In this document: positions 1 to 13,050 of the stretch, piece after piece
How positions within the stretch are numbered: the stretch's first letter is position 1
How the letters are laid out: the number at the start of each line of letters is the position of its first letter
DNA from: Strigamia acuminata
Taxonomy: Eukaryota > Arthropoda > Chilopoda > Geophilomorpha > Linotaeniidae
DNA: 64,000 nt
Assembly (NCBI GenBank): GCA_949358305.1
Contig: OX442318.1
Span: forward strand, 8,046,501-8,110,500
Direction of reading: 5' to 3'
The notes under the pieces: model-generated
Told to the model about the DNA's origin: nothing
Database searches by the model: none
What the model saw: only the letters and a program-made list of their open reading frames with translations
Translations under genes and position numbers: made by a program

Positions 1-1006
1 ACACCCTCCACTGCGCAGTTATATATAAACAATTTGCTATACAATCTATAACATTAATGCAGCTGTTGCTACTTACTAGACAATTATAAACTAGAACCCT
101 TTGCGCATTCAGGGTGCGGGACTAATTTATAGTACTAATCCTTTAGGGTTAATCCAGATTGCGTAAACAAATGCTACATTTTTTATAATGTAAATTGAAT
201 CATTTTATTACGTGCAGAGTTTACCATGAAGGCGTGGTTTCACTTTCCTTTTGGAAATAAATGCATGGCCTATTAATTTACATGACCCAATCCTCAATTC
301 ACCGGTGGACCCGGACAACATTGTACGATTTGGCGTCTCATTTCTCTCTGTCCAATTTCTCTTCCCAACAAATTTATCTCGCTTGATTAAGTGCAAAACT
401 TGCATCATCACCTCTCTTCACTTCTCTCCGGAGACTTCTATACATTTATGAATTTCATCCTTCTACATCATCAAAAAAATCTTTCGCTTAATTTATCACC
501 GCAGTCGACATCCACACTTACACTGCAACTGCAATTAATAACATTCAAATAACGCACGAGTTTGCACCGACCAACCAGCGTTCACCTTTTAATAGCATCA
601 ATAAAAGTATGCGCAGTAATTAGAAAAAACACACTTGGGTGTTGGAGAAGTTTTCAGCACTCCGAGGCAAAGGTGAAGACCCATTGGTCATCTATTTAAC
701 TCATCATTACACTCTCAGATGCTCCAACAAGTTTATTGCATCCAACGAATTATTCCCATTTCCCCTGATGGGCGGCTCGTGCCACGCCAGTCCCCGGAGA
801 ACGATTCTTGTCCTCATCATAACTCTCGTTCGTCAACAAACTTGAGAAGCCCACATGCGCATTCTCCAGAGAAATAAAGTGAACAAAAATAACTATCATT
901 GGCTAGACACCACTTGCATTGAAACCAAGGGAAAGGACTGGCATTGACATTAAAAAAATCATCCATGTACACCATCTCATTTGAAAATCAAGCACGCATC
1001 AGCTGC
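1..1006. other. No gene recognised
   Basis: Unremarkable AT-rich DNA. Short open frames on both strands lack any recognisable motif. Confidence 0.5.
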
Positions 1007-1665
1007 AAATCCAGCAAATCAGCTGTAAATCCAGCAAACCAGCTGCAAATCCAGCAAACCAGCTGCAAATCCAGCAAATCAGCTGCAAATCCAGCAAATC
1101 AGCTGCAAATCAACTGTAAATCCAGCAAATCAGCTGCAAATCAACTGTAAATCCTGCAAATCAACTGTAAATCCAGCAAATCAGCTGCAAATCAACTGTA
1201 AATCCAGTAAATCAGCTGCAAATCAACTGTAAATCCAGCAAATCAGCTATAAATCCAGCAAATCAGCTATAAATCCAGCAAATCAGCTGCAAATCCAGCA
1301 AATCAGCTGCAAATTCAACAAATCAGCTGCCAATCGAGCAAATCAGCTGTAAATCCAGAAAATCAACTGTAAATCCAGAAAATTCGCTATAAATCCAGAA
1401 AATCAGCTGTAAATTCAGCAAATCAGCTATAAATTCAAAAAATCAGCTGCAAATCCAGCAAATCAGCTATAAATCCAAAAAATCAGCTGCAAATCCAGCA
1501 AATCAGCTGCAAATGCAGCAAATCAGCTGTAAATCCAAAAAAATCAACTGTAAATCCAGAAAATCAACTGTGAATCCAGAAAATTCGCTATAAATCCAGC
1601 AAATCAGCTGCAAATTCAACAAATCAGCTGCCAATCCAGCAAATCAGCCACAAATATAATGACAA
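1007..1665. repeat. 20-bp minisatellite, AATCAGCTGCAAATCCAGCA
   Basis: About 32 head-to-tail copies of a 20-bp unit. A common variant has AACTGTAAAT in place of AGCTGCAAAT, and some units are shortened by deletion. The unit contains CAGCTG, an E-box-like palindrome. The open frame inside it is a by-product of the repeat. Confidence 0.95.
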
Positions 1666-3185
1666 AACAAAAATACAAAATCTTACAATAGAAATCGCAG
1701 TTAGCAAACTAGCAAATCCCATGATTTAATTTGATGATTTGTAAATCCACAAGCAACATGACTGAATATCAGTCACATTAGAGTTTCCGAAAATGCTCTA
1801 AAGATAAACAGTGGTAGTTTGTGTTTTTAAAATCATCCACCAGATTCCAAAAAACTAATTCCAAAATAAAATCTCACACGTCCAGTCACTGTATTTCTTC
1901 GACCACTTTATCACACGCTCCAACGACAACTCCGCTTAACTGCACTTGAACTCTTACTTTGAGTTATGTAAGCAAGTTTGCTAGCAGCCAAATGAGAGTA
2001 TCAGCTTTTATTGAATAGAGTGAAAAACAAGTCAATTCCTAATCCCAAGTTGCACTTGCCCCCTCCAACCTGTCATTTTCACCTCAGCACTTTAAGTCAG
2101 GGCGGTTTATGAGGAGGAGAGAGAGCACAACTAATTCCTCCCACGTCTTGAGCATAAACAATTATCCTAATTAATTGCAATGGCTTTTAAATACATTTTT
2201 TCAAGAATTTTATTAGAATATTAAGCTCAATGATCAAATAAGCTCAAAAAACTCGTTCTGCTGCAATGCCACTGTATAGAAAATTATCTCTCTTACTCTT
2301 TCCGTGTGTAAATTACAACAAACTCGCCTAGCCACTGATGGCTTATTGATTGGCCTACAAAATACACCGCCCAAGCTATCCTCTTTTTTTTTTGCTCTCG
2401 CTCGCTCTAGTCACGCATGATGTCAGCAAAGTCGTTACATTTTGTGACGTGCCTATGACAAGAAACATGCAGCAAGAAATAGAAAAATCAAACTGAGTAT
2501 GAAATTGCTAGCACGCACTTTCAACTAGCCGATGTTTACAAGCAGTTGCCAGATTGAAACAAAACCAAAACATCAAATAAATGGGTCGAATGGGTCAGTC
2601 ATTTCATTGTCTTCGTACAAAAGAAATGCTCCAATCAATTTCTACAGTTTTAACACGTTTGTTTATTACTCTTCCAAACGCTACCAACTTGTCCTTTTGA
2701 TCCTTCATCCTTGGGCCATCTTCAGGTTGTAATGAAATCTCAATTGGCCACTTATGTCTTTTGGTGTCCGATCCCATATGGTTCAAAAATACAGTGAAAT
2801 TATGTTGCAATGTACAACTCCTTGCCAAAAAAATGGCATACTCTATTTTTTGGAACTTTTAATATTTGAAATTTCTCAGAAACTATTTCTCACAAGTAAA
2901 AATGGTTTTAGGAGGATTTAAAGGATTGTTAGAGCTATCATTTCGTTAAAAGTTTTTTGGAAAAAAATGAATAGTTAAAGAGAAAAAAATTAAAAACTCC
3001 AAAAAGTGACTATTTACAATATTTCTCATAACTTGTAAACAGAATGAGATAAAATTAAAAACTAAACAGATTTGAGACCGTCTATATCTCAGGAAACTTT
3101 TCTAAATTGGATGTATGGACCTCCAAGGCCCTCAAAAAAAAGCGTAATGGAGCTATGTAAAGGGGTAGACAACCACTATTTTTCG
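1666..3185. other. Intergenic/intronic DNA with a lone family W end
   Basis: No coding signal. Positions about 2776-2795 carry CCCATATGGTTCAAAAAT, identical to the terminal repeat of family W, with no partner end nearby. It is probably a decayed copy. Confidence 0.5.
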
Positions 3186-3315
3186 AAAAATCGTGGCGAG
3201 CACAACTGTTTACAAATCAAGTCATAACTATAACATGTTATGGTACGACACAATAATGCTTCAATGCTAAAGTTTCGTTTAGATTCGTGAACAGTTGTGC
3301 TCGCCACGATTTTTT
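3186..3315. repeat. Strong inverted repeat (hairpin), 25-bp arms
   Basis: Arms at 3186-3210 and 3291-3315 are perfectly complementary over the core TCGTGGCGAGCACAACTG; pairing continues imperfectly inward for about ten bases. The loop is about 80 bases and itself contains the palindrome AACATGTT. It could be a tiny TIR element or a transcribed hairpin. Confidence 0.8.
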
Positions 3316-4166
3316 TTTTTTGGTTTCGTCCGGTTGCTAGTCGCAACCGAGCAAAACAATGATATAGCAATTATTCATGATACATGTTATGATAACAATT
3401 TGTTGTTGTGGAAACATAACAGTCCACATCTTACACATCCACTTAAAATGGTCTTGAGAGTCCAAAGAAACATTTGCTTTTCTTCTGTGAATGTCAATTC
3501 CTGTACTGACTGCATCGAAGCCTGCAAAAGATGCCGGGTTTTAACTTTCAGTGGTGTCTACTGGGCTTCTTAATGTAGATTTGCGATGTAGTCCAAACTG
3601 GGGACGTTTGAGTGTGAACAAATGATTTGTGCAGCAGACCGTGCTCAATAGCACATCTCCAATCCAAGGTGAACAGCTTCTAATCGATAGAACAATGTAG
3701 CCGATCTTATATGACTGAATGTTGATGCTGGGCATTCAAGTGGATGGGAACAAGGTCGAGTATTCCAGATCATATTCTATCAGATCTGAGGAGATTTGGT
3801 TGACCTCACATTGCAACAGTCGGTTTCCACTTCACTTTTATATTGGTGGAAACCAATCTTAGCTGGTATTTGTTAAATAAATCAAATGTTCAAGTTTCCA
3901 ACCAAAAATAAAAATTTTTTTTTATATTATTTTTCTTCTTCTTTGCAATTAGAAAATACAATGCATCAAGTGAATTAATGGAGCAAGAAAATAAATTGCC
4001 AGTGGATTAAAAGCCATGCATGGCAAATGATGACAAGAGGTGCATCAGATAATGGGGTCGAGTTGAGACACACATTAATTGTTTTCATTAGCCAATTTGC
4101 CTCACTTGGGGCTAGCAAAACGAGCACTTAGCTTCCATCAGCATTTATTTCAATACCAATGCAGAT
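3316..4166. other. No gene recognised
   Basis: AT-rich DNA. A small stem (GGTTTCCAC with GTGGAAACC, about 3821-3852) is the only structure noted. Confidence 0.5.
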
Positions 4167-4373
4167 CTATATGGTTAAAAATATATATTTTACAATATAT
4201 TGCTTTTCACTTTGATGCATTCAATTGAAAAAATTACATTTTGAAAATGCATTCTTATTTGACAAATAATACTATTTGGAATGCATTTCTTAATATATTT
4301 TGTAAAATATATTACAAAATGCATTTCAAAATGCAATGCAATATAATTTCAATGTATTTTTGAACCACATGGG
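4167..4373. mobile_element. Family W MITE, near-complete reference copy
   Basis: A short non-coding element rich in ATGCATTT/AAATGCAT words and ending TTTTTGAACCACATGGG. The opposite end, TATATGGTTAAAAATATAT, is a mutated inverted copy. It has an uninterrupted CAATATATTG at about 4194, the site that is occupied by another element in two sister copies. No open frame, so it is non-autonomous. Confidence 0.75.
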
Positions 4374-5245
4374 AATCAAGTGAGAATTTTTGACCAGAAA
4401 CCAATAAATCAAGTTTAAGTTTTGGTGGGGAAAAAAGGGAAAAAAGAAAGAAAAAAATCAATTCCAAACTAAAAACTTAACGCAGAGAAAAAGAAAGAGT
4501 AGGCAAGTATATGAAATCAAAAGAGGGATCATTCAATTTTGCCAGTTTGAATATTTTTCCCCTTCTTTCTTCCTTCCTTCCTTCCTTCCTTTATACACTC
4601 GTATCATCAGTGAGCAGACTGAAAGAATAATACGTCCTTTTTACCATAATAATAACAACACTCGACTATGCTTTATATTTTACATCTGTTCGTTTTCTCC
4701 CCCATTTTTAATAGGCAAAGAGATTGAAACGGATGAATGAGTAGGAATTTCCAATGAGCAAAAGAAAAACTTGGGGGATCCATATATGAAATAAAAAAGA
4801 TGGAAGATGGTTGGGGTTAGGTAGGAAGAGACTCGAGTGAATACAACTCACCTCAAATGGAATTCCTTTCATGTTTCAAACTCCTTTACTTCTTCCTCCC
4901 ATAAATGTAAATGCTAATTTATGGAAAGAAAGAAAGAAAAAAAAGTCTATCGTTTTGAATGGGAGATAAAATTCCCTGATAAGAACAAGTGCCAATCTTT
5001 TCCCTTTTTCAATGAAAAAGGGAAAGAAATATTTAAAAAAATAAAAAAAAATAAAAAAAAAAATAGAAGAAAGTGAAAGCTTGCTGAATTTTGCAAAAAT
5101 TACATTCCAATTTATTAATATATAAAAAAATGAGAGTTATGGTGTTTTAAATTATAACGTCGATTTTCAAAGTTTCTGTTTAATTGGTTACAGATAGGTT
5201 AGGGACTTGTGATGAGTTATAACTGAAACTTTAGTGTCCTCTACA
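4374..5245. other. Simple-sequence-rich DNA
   Basis: Includes a (TTCC)n run at about 4567-4591 and several purine-rich A/G runs. No gene is recognised. Confidence 0.6.
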
Positions 5246-5340
5246 AAATACCCCAAGCTTCACGGCAATGCACAGAGCTTCACTGGAATACACAAATACC
5301 CAGAGCTTCACGGCAATACACAGAGCTTTACGGCAATAAT
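5246..5340. repeat. Minisatellite array 1, unit AGAGCTTCACGGCAATACAC
   Basis: About four degenerate copies of a 20-bp unit preceded by the leader ATACCCCAAGCTTCA. The same leader and unit recur at 6072. Confidence 0.8.
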
Positions 5341-6071
5341 TTAATTGCCTTACTGCAATTGCCTTCCTGTATAAATCATATTTGCTTCGTTTTTAGGTTG
5401 TGTTTATAATGTAGTCTTTGCGACATGATCTTTAAACGGCGATTAAAAATTCCTTTATTTTCATTCAACCAACGAATTGTGTTTGTGGTCAACTTATTTG
5501 ACCACAATAATGAATTTACTCACCATTTACATCAACAAAATTTTGTGATGTTATAAAAGTTTGACCATCCGGCTTTTGTTGAAATACAATATATTTTTTT
5601 TCCCGTTGTTCCTCTTGAAGCAATTTCAATTTCATTCCATATTCCACATGTGGGCACCCGTTCAAAGAAAAAGAAAAGAAATAGGAAAACTTGACTCAAT
5701 GAATTTTGCCCGTGTTGATGTCATCATCATGTGTGTTACTTTCCCCTCTGCTGAATGCACAATCACGACACTCCCGAGGACCTACCTAAGACATAAGGAT
5801 CTAGCAATATCTCGTCCTGCATAGTAATCACTAGAAAAACTTGCATGTTGCACTTTTCTACGTTATGGCGTTACTTGGATCAAAATGCACGCCGATACAT
5901 GAATACACCAAAACGAAAAAGAGGCTCTTCTTAATGGCAGGCACAAACTTTCAATGGAAAAAAATTGCCAAAAAAGTCGATTCTTTTTATTAAAGCAAAA
6001 CACTTCCATGGATCTAGCCGAGTTGCACAAATCAAATCTTACTAGTAATTTCACGCAGGATGAGATTGCAA

Positions 6072-6306
6072 AAAATACCCCAAGCTTCAGGGTAATACAC
6101 GGCAAAACAGAGCTTCACGGCAATACACGGCAACACAGAGCTTCACGGCAACACAGAGAGCTTCACGGCAATACACGGCAACACAGAGCTTCACGGCAAC
6201 ACAGAGAGCTTCACGGCAGTACACAGAGCTTCACTGCAATACACAGAGCTTCACGGTAATACTCGTACTGGGAGCTTTACAGCAGATCAAGCTTCATAGC
6301 AATACA
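6072..6306. repeat. Minisatellite array 2, same 20-bp unit
   Basis: About ten copies of the AGAGCTTCACGGCAATACAC unit; several are arranged as a higher-order pair in which the spacer alternates between AATACACGGCAACAC and AACACAG. It starts with the same ATACCCCAAGCTTCA leader as array 1 and decays after about 6262. Confidence 0.85.
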
Positions 6307-8440
6307 GCGTAACGAGCGCCGCCTGGGTCTGTTTGTAACCGTTCTTTAAGTGTACCATGAAACCTGTGATTGACACCATTTGTGGTCGCCATTGAGGGGT
6401 TTCACTGCAGATAATCAATTGATTAATAATGCTCGTTCGTTTTGATATGATGAAAGTTTTCGTTATTTGTCTAGGACCAGTGTGTAAAGCCAATCTATGG
6501 AGGCAAAGGACCAGATGGAAAGGGCAATGAATTATACATGGCTTTGCGGGTAGCGAAAGCTGGCTGAATTGTAACTACCAGCCTCCTCACGGTATCTTAA
6601 GACCGCGCGTGTGTGTGCTTGGGTTGATGCAATTTTCAAAACCGAAGGCGCCCACCTCCCACACTCAGCTGATTTATCTTGATGCACAAAATTCTACTCG
6701 CCTTCTATTAGGGAAGCCACTGACGAAAAAGTTTGCAGCTCACACGTTCGCAAGGGGCACGAGAGGATGATTTCATTCCCGACCCAACTAACGAGGAGCA
6801 ATTCCCAGGGTGCAGCGGAGAGGGAGTACAAAGTGTAGATGGAACGAACAGCCAAGAAGAGAAAGAGGGGGAAATTCTCTCTCAATGTGACATTTTTAGC
6901 GAATAAAACAACTTTCTTCCCTGCGTTGCATTTGCATTAGACTCTAAGTCCAACTTCAATGTGTATTCTACGGGCGAAAAAATTAGCAGTTTTCTGCTGC
7001 GTCAAGATGCGATTGCACATTTGGACGAAGGATAATCCCATAAAAATATGGTTAGTTCGTGGAATTGACGGCGGCTTTTCTGGATTACGATTTAGTCTTC
7101 GGTCTTGTGTCTTCGGCTAAATCGTTCATTGCCTAATACGAATTTTGGCACTTCAAATAAGTGTGAACATACTTGCGTTACCTTACTTCTACTTCTCATT
7201 GTTTACTTTACTTTACTTTACTTTACTTCCAAGTGTGATACCACCTTTCTGTTCGATGTTTAGGAGTGTCAAGGGGGCAATTCCCCCCCCCCCCAAAAAA
7301 AGGAAAAAATCCATATAAAAAAAATAAAATTGCACATTTTTGTCCAATAAACCGGTTTTTCACCTGGAATGTGTCACAAGCTTGGTTTACAACGGCAGCA
7401 CGATCTGGTGTGCCCGGTCGACTGGCCTTGCAGCCCAGAATCTGCTACCCTAGACACGTGCCTAGTGAGCCTAATGGCAAACCCATCCCTGGTTTTACAA
7501 GTACATGGCAATTAAAATTCCTTCATTTTCACCCGATGGACGAATCATGGCCCACATAATACATAGCCGTACTGTATTCTGGGATGACAACAGGTAACAA
7601 GCATACATAATTGGCGAACTACACGTGATTGCTGTCATCCAATCAGCGCACAGAACAACGAATCAATAGGAAATAATACACGGATACGTGTTCACGTTAT
7701 CCTTAGAACTAACTACAGCAAAAACAAACTTTGAATGCGCTTATTGAAACCGAGAAGTCCCGAATGGATCGGAAAACTCCTCTGCTTGAGTCGGTCTAAT
7801 TTCAATTATTGATTTGCCGTAGGTTAGGTATTTTTTTTTATTTTTTATTTTTTATTTTATTTTTTTTGAAAAATGGCTTTATGTTTCAGTTAACTATTAG
7901 AATAATTAGAAAGCAATGTCGAGCACGGAGTGTATGACCAATATACGGCACAAAGATGATTCCTCTCCAGAGTGAATTTTCGAGAAGGCCTTCTGCCAAA
8001 ATTAGCCCCGTAAAAGCGCTTATCTCAATTCGAGTTGGAAATTTTCCATTGCCCTCGCTGGGGAAATAAAATAAGAAGCCACCTCAATTTCTGGCATGAC
8101 GAGATCCTCCTCGTGCAAACTTTAATCGAAACCAAACGAATCACCATGTGTGCACGATTCTTGTAATGTAAATAAAATCTTTGGCTTCGGAATAGGAAAT
8201 TGCTCCATTCTCTAGGGAAAACGTGTAAAAATTTATCAATTTTCTCTACTTATCCTATCCAAACTTTGCAAACTTCAATATCTTTTAATACTTCACTTGC
8301 CAGATTTTCATCTTGTCTCGACATCACTTCGCCGGCTTTATCGTTTACTGCAACTAAACATCGTCGTTCCAACAACACTTTACAACAAATCGGCCCGCAA
8401 ACATACAAATATCTTTTAAACTAGTTTCACTTTTAGCCAA
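6307..8440. other. No gene recognised; microsatellite and G/C-tract palindrome
   Basis: Contains a (TTTAC)n run near 7203-7228 and, at about 7272-7303, GGGGG and a run of twelve C separated by five bases. Open frames here are short and motif-free. Confidence 0.5.
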
Positions 8441-9090
8441 CAAAATAATTTAACAATACAGTTGTGCCTCGATTATCCGAACTAATTGGGAGACGTGGGT
8501 GTTCATAAAACTGAATTCTTCGGATAAACGAACATTAGGTTTATACACACACTGTACTGCATATGAAAATTAAAAGTCATTAAAATATAGTTAAAAAGCA
8601 TTAAAACCGACCAAAAATGGATAAAAACCGTCAAAAACCATTAAAAACCGATTAAAAATGGATAGAAATCGTCAAAAAACATTAAAAATCGATTAAAAAT
8701 AGGTGAAAATCGTCAAAAACATTAAAAATCGATTAAAAAACCGATAAACACCAGTAAAAAATCGATAAAAAATCGGATAACTGATCATTCGTATAACCGA
8801 TGTTCCGATAATTGAGGCTCTACTGTATATTGCTTTTTGCTTAATGCATTCCCACAATGTACAGCATTTAGCACAATTAAATAATGCATTTCATAATACA
8901 ATTAAAAAAATACATTAGAAAATGCATTGACAAACACGGAGTAATAAATATTGGGAATGCATTTAAAACATTTTATAAAATGCATTATTATTTGCAAAAA
9001 TGTATTACAAAATGTATTACAAAATGCATTCTCGCAAAATGCATTTCAAAATGCATTGCAATACATTACAATATATTTTTTATCCACATG
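8430..9090. mobile_element. Family W MITE interrupted by the P element
   Basis: To the right of the P insertion the typical W body (TATTGCTTTTTGC, many AAATGCAT words) runs to a terminal TTTTTTATCCACATG at 9090. The short left arm is degenerate, so the left boundary is approximate. Confidence 0.7.
8459..8825. mobile_element. Pogo/Tigger-like MITE (family P), copy 1
   Basis: Bounded by inverted ends CAGTTGTGCCTCGATTATCC and its near-complement ending GAGGCTCTACTG, with TA on both sides (8457-8458 and 8826-8827). The interior is built of degenerate repeats of AAAAACCGATTAAAAATGG and has no open frame. TIR sequence and TA duplication fit the pogo/Tigger branch of Tc1/mariner. It sits inside a family W element. 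Confidence 0.88.
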
Positions 9091-11538
9091 AATACAGCTC
9101 CTGCAAAAAAAATATCAACAAATAATATTTTTCAAACATTTCCATTAAAAAAAAAATAAAATAAAAAAATAAAAAAAAGTCACACAATTTTTTTCCTCCT
9201 TTTTCGGATGTCACTTATCAAATTCCCAATAGTTTCCGCTAGGGAGTATCATGTTTAAATTAATGCAGGGCTAATATAGATAACTCGGTTATAATGATTT
9301 TTATCCGCCAAAAAAATTCATCTCCACATTTTTCTAAATTATAAAAAAAAAATAAAAAAAACAAAAAATTAATTTCATAAATTCTCAAATTGTTTCAGCA
9401 ATTTTCCCGCCCAAATATGATTACTTGTAAAAATATATTGACCTAACGCAGAACAATATATTGATTGGTCCTCGGGGGTGTGAAAAACAAGTCAGCAACA
9501 GATATTGAAACTTGTTGATTTGTAAACCAATAGCCATCTGAAAATGATGCCAACTCTTGCTCATCTGGCCAAGACTGGCCCTTCGCCCAATCACTTAACC
9601 CTTCTTCGCCGTCCACACCGGCAACGGACACACCGGTCATCCAATTCCACATTTAAACAGACCTCGACCACGTTTAAAACACGAATCAATAGGAAACTGA
9701 GGCCAACTCCACTCTCCAACACGAGGGAGAGGTAGCAAAGCCTAGCTTCGTCTCCTATCCCGTGTGTACTCACCACTTCATCTCTCTACCTGAACAACTT
9801 GATCAAGAAACTCATTGTTTGCATCGCTGTTTAAAGATTTAATTGAACGTGCAACGCATCATTAATCATTTAAAAACCTGCACTTAAAAAATATTTCTCA
9901 CAAAATAAATAAATCTTTAACGATCATTATTTCACTCGGAATCAACCAATGGGACCATTTGAAAAATTAATTTCTTAGCTTATACATAAAATAGTCGAAA
10001 TTCTCTAAATTCCAATAAAAATACAAAAATAAAATTTTTAAAAATTAAAAATTTATCATTACGGTTGATGTTGTTTATAAAAATGGCCAAAATCGTCCGC
10101 AAAAACGTGCCTAACCATGTATGTGTTCGTTTTTATGCCCGTTTCTTCTATCGTTCTTGCGCTGCAATCGCGCAAGTACAGTCGTGTTCAAAAAAACTGG
10201 ACCCTCACTCTATGCTGGCAATTAAAATTGTGAGTAATTTCGTATTTTCTCACTAGGTGAAACACCAGACATCAACAGGTGATAATACTCAATTTTTTGG
10301 CTGTTTTAGACCCCATTCCGTTTATAGAAACGATAAAACCCGTAAAAACCCAAACTTTAATGTATTTTTTGACCCACATGGGTATATATTTTCACACATG
10401 ATCGATAATCATTAAGACAGCGTGCGATAATATTTGAAAGTTTGTATTTTTATTTATTTTTTGACCCCCTCTTTTAATATATCACCCGCACATACAGTGG
10501 TAATATTTCTTAACATTCCACAACTGCCTTTTATCTGCGAGGGAAGACGAAGAAGAAGAGTGACCATAACTCAAGATAACCCGTGAAAAAGAAGTCGGGC
10601 ACAAAATTAAACACAAGGACGAGTCGGGGGCAGGTCTAAGTGCGTGGACCATTCCTCTCCTTCACAATGACTTGTCCAAGTCAGCTCGACTCTTGCTACG
10701 TGCCACAGCTGCACAATAGGTGTCGAGGTGGACAACACGGCCACATCATAAATCCCGGCCTTGCCCAGATCTCTTCTCTTCGGCGTTGCATCCAGCCTAA
10801 TAAATAAGTCGCTCACGGAGCATCAAGATGATTCTTTACACTACATACAAACACAGCAAACTCCTTTGAGTCGCTGCTCTTTTACGACAACATTCGCCAA
10901 GAATCATCACAAAAATGTCACATTTAAATCCCAAACACGCCGCCACCATCGTTTTATCTGTCCGTTGGTCAGCGCCCAAAAGCGCTATTTATGACGAATA
11001 TCTTGCCCGCTCACCCCCTAAGTAATGACCGAGAACTGTCCTCGACGATCGTTTGGGGATTTTCAACACCCCACTTCCCAACTATTCCACTAACCGGCAA
11101 GAATAACCAATCAGTCTGTTGCTCCAGTGCGTCCAAAACACTAACACATAAGAGTTCAAATGGCTCAAACTACACCATCACTCCAGAATCATCAAACAAA
11201 AAACTTTTTACAACCTAAATATATAAAACACACCACTCTTCACTCGTCATCCCACTTTCAGCACCAATTGATCCAGATTATAGGCAATATCGCAATTACC
11301 TGCAAGACTGCGACAGTCAATAACGCAATAGACCATTGGAGAATTATGATGTAATGCACTTTGGCTCTGCCCACAATAAAAAATGGCAAAATCACAATGT
11401 TATAATGTTATTTTGCAAAGGTTTGTCTCAGAGGGGCAACAATTGTTACGATCATGTGATCGCAAGGCCGACACATGGTAGGATCGAGTGGTGCTACCGC
11501 AAACTCTTGCAGGATGCATTAATGCGCCCAAAATTCAC
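9091..11538. other. No gene recognised; one W arm
   Basis: Positions about 10353-10382 read AATGTATTTTTTGACCCACATGGG-like sequence, an isolated W terminus. The rest is ordinary AT-rich DNA with short motif-free frames. Confidence 0.5.
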
Positions 11539-11898
11539 TAGGTGCGTTCAATCTGCTTGTAGAAAGTCACTTAACTGCCTTTCAGAGGGCGGAAGTGACA
11601 ATAATTACGTCACATTTTGACCAAGTAAAGTCACGTAAGTGACTTTCAGGCAAGTAACTGGAAAGTTCCTTTTCCACCTTTTAGAAGTCACTTACATGTG
11701 CGTGCGCATGTGCATTGCGCATTTAACACAGCTATAGTGGTGGCCATTTTGTTTTCGATCTGACTGGCTATAAGTTCGTCACCACCAAGAAAACAAACTC
11801 GAAGTCTGGTGGTAAGTAAGTGCATTCAATGAAAAGTGACTTTAAGGAAAGGAAGGAAAGTCAAAGTCACTTCTTGTACCACAGATTGAACGCACCTA
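11539..11898. mobile_element. TIR element with TAGGTGCGTTCAATCTG ends
   Basis: About 360 bp bounded by TAGGTGCGTTCAATCTG and its exact reverse complement. Subterminal AAGTCACTT words occur on both sides in opposite orientation. No open frame matches a transposase, so it is non-autonomous. The outer TA may be the target duplication. Confidence 0.85.
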
Positions 11899-12017
11899 CT
11901 GTCAAGTATTAAGTCTATTACCTTTCAACAATGTCGACAATACTTGAATGGGTGACCGGTTGGGAATCCCAGTTGTTTCTTATCCTTGTCTGACTAAGAT
12001 ACTGTTTCTATGACTAG

Positions 12018-12145
12018 AGCTGATGTAGTTTGATGGATTGTAGAAGATTGTTGAGGATAGACACAAAAACTAAACCATTCCGTATAAAGGTTACTATGGA
12101 AGTCCCGTTACAATTTTATTTTACGTTAAAGTCGCTGAGAACCAG
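12018..12145 (+). repeat. Dispersed repeat (family R), uninterrupted copy
   Basis: About 125 bp shared with 36663-36734 plus 37316-37362. Here the sequence CCGTATAAAGGTTACTATGG is continuous, so it serves as the empty site for the element inserted in the other copy. No coding content; its class is unknown. Confidence 0.8.
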
Positions 12146-13048
12146 GTGACGCTATTACAAAACAATCATCATAAAATATAACACTACAATAAGAGCATCT
12201 GACACCTGTCTTCAACTGTCCTAAATCCGCCCACGAGTATTCTACTTCCGAAGCCATGACCGTGCTAAGTGCCACTTATAATAAATTGGTCTTTGACTGG
12301 TTAGTTCCATTTTGAATAACATTCTGTGATTGGTGTTACTAAACCTTGTTTTATGGTCCAAGACTGGCAACATGTGCTTTAACACTGAATGAATTATAAG
12401 CAAAAATCCATTCCTTGCACTCTTCCACCCTTTGGGACACATTTAAAAGAGTGTAGGTCTGTCTATATGCGACCGAGGATGGGGGACAAAATGTTATTTG
12501 TCTAACATACATCTTGTTACTCCTCCTCTTAGTGAGGAAAGTAGAAAATGCACTGTATACGCTTCTGGGCTATAGAAATTTCCCCCGGGGATTTTCAGCT
12601 CTTACCACTCTCGCAGCTTTCAATTGGTATCTACAGGATATTATATAAGCAACTAGAGTACCACGGGCCAACCCTTTAACAACCTTTTTCTGCATTTAAA
12701 ACAACATTATTCTCCCCAGCTGATATTTAATTTAAACAAGATTCAATTTATTTTGGATTATGTGACATCAGAAGGGTTTTACGACATTTAGAACAACCAA
12801 TTATTGCAAACATTGATTACACAACCCCCACAAGACCCCAGATGGATTAAGTTGAGATACACATAATGTTAATGTACTAAATTAAAAATTAATTAGACAG
12901 GAGAGAGCTTTCTGTACGCGAATCCGAAGACATTAATGTCTGCTCCTATCTCACAAACTAGACGAGTAGATCACAGGATATCCTACTAACCCGGTTATGT
13001 TGCTTCAACGTTGTAAAAAAAATATTCACTAATACCCTTTATTATCAT
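12146..13048. other. No gene recognised
   Basis: AT-rich DNA without repeats or coding signal that I could support. Confidence 0.5.
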
Positions 13049-13050
13049 TA

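Noticed and set aside
944-1150. Gln/Ser/Asn-rich repetitive protein frame
   Set aside because: It is a direct translation of the 20-bp minisatellite and breaks when the unit phase changes.
1007-1665. CRISPR-like array
   Set aside because: Units are contiguous with no unique spacers and the context is eukaryotic; it is a minisatellite. The same holds for the other arrays.
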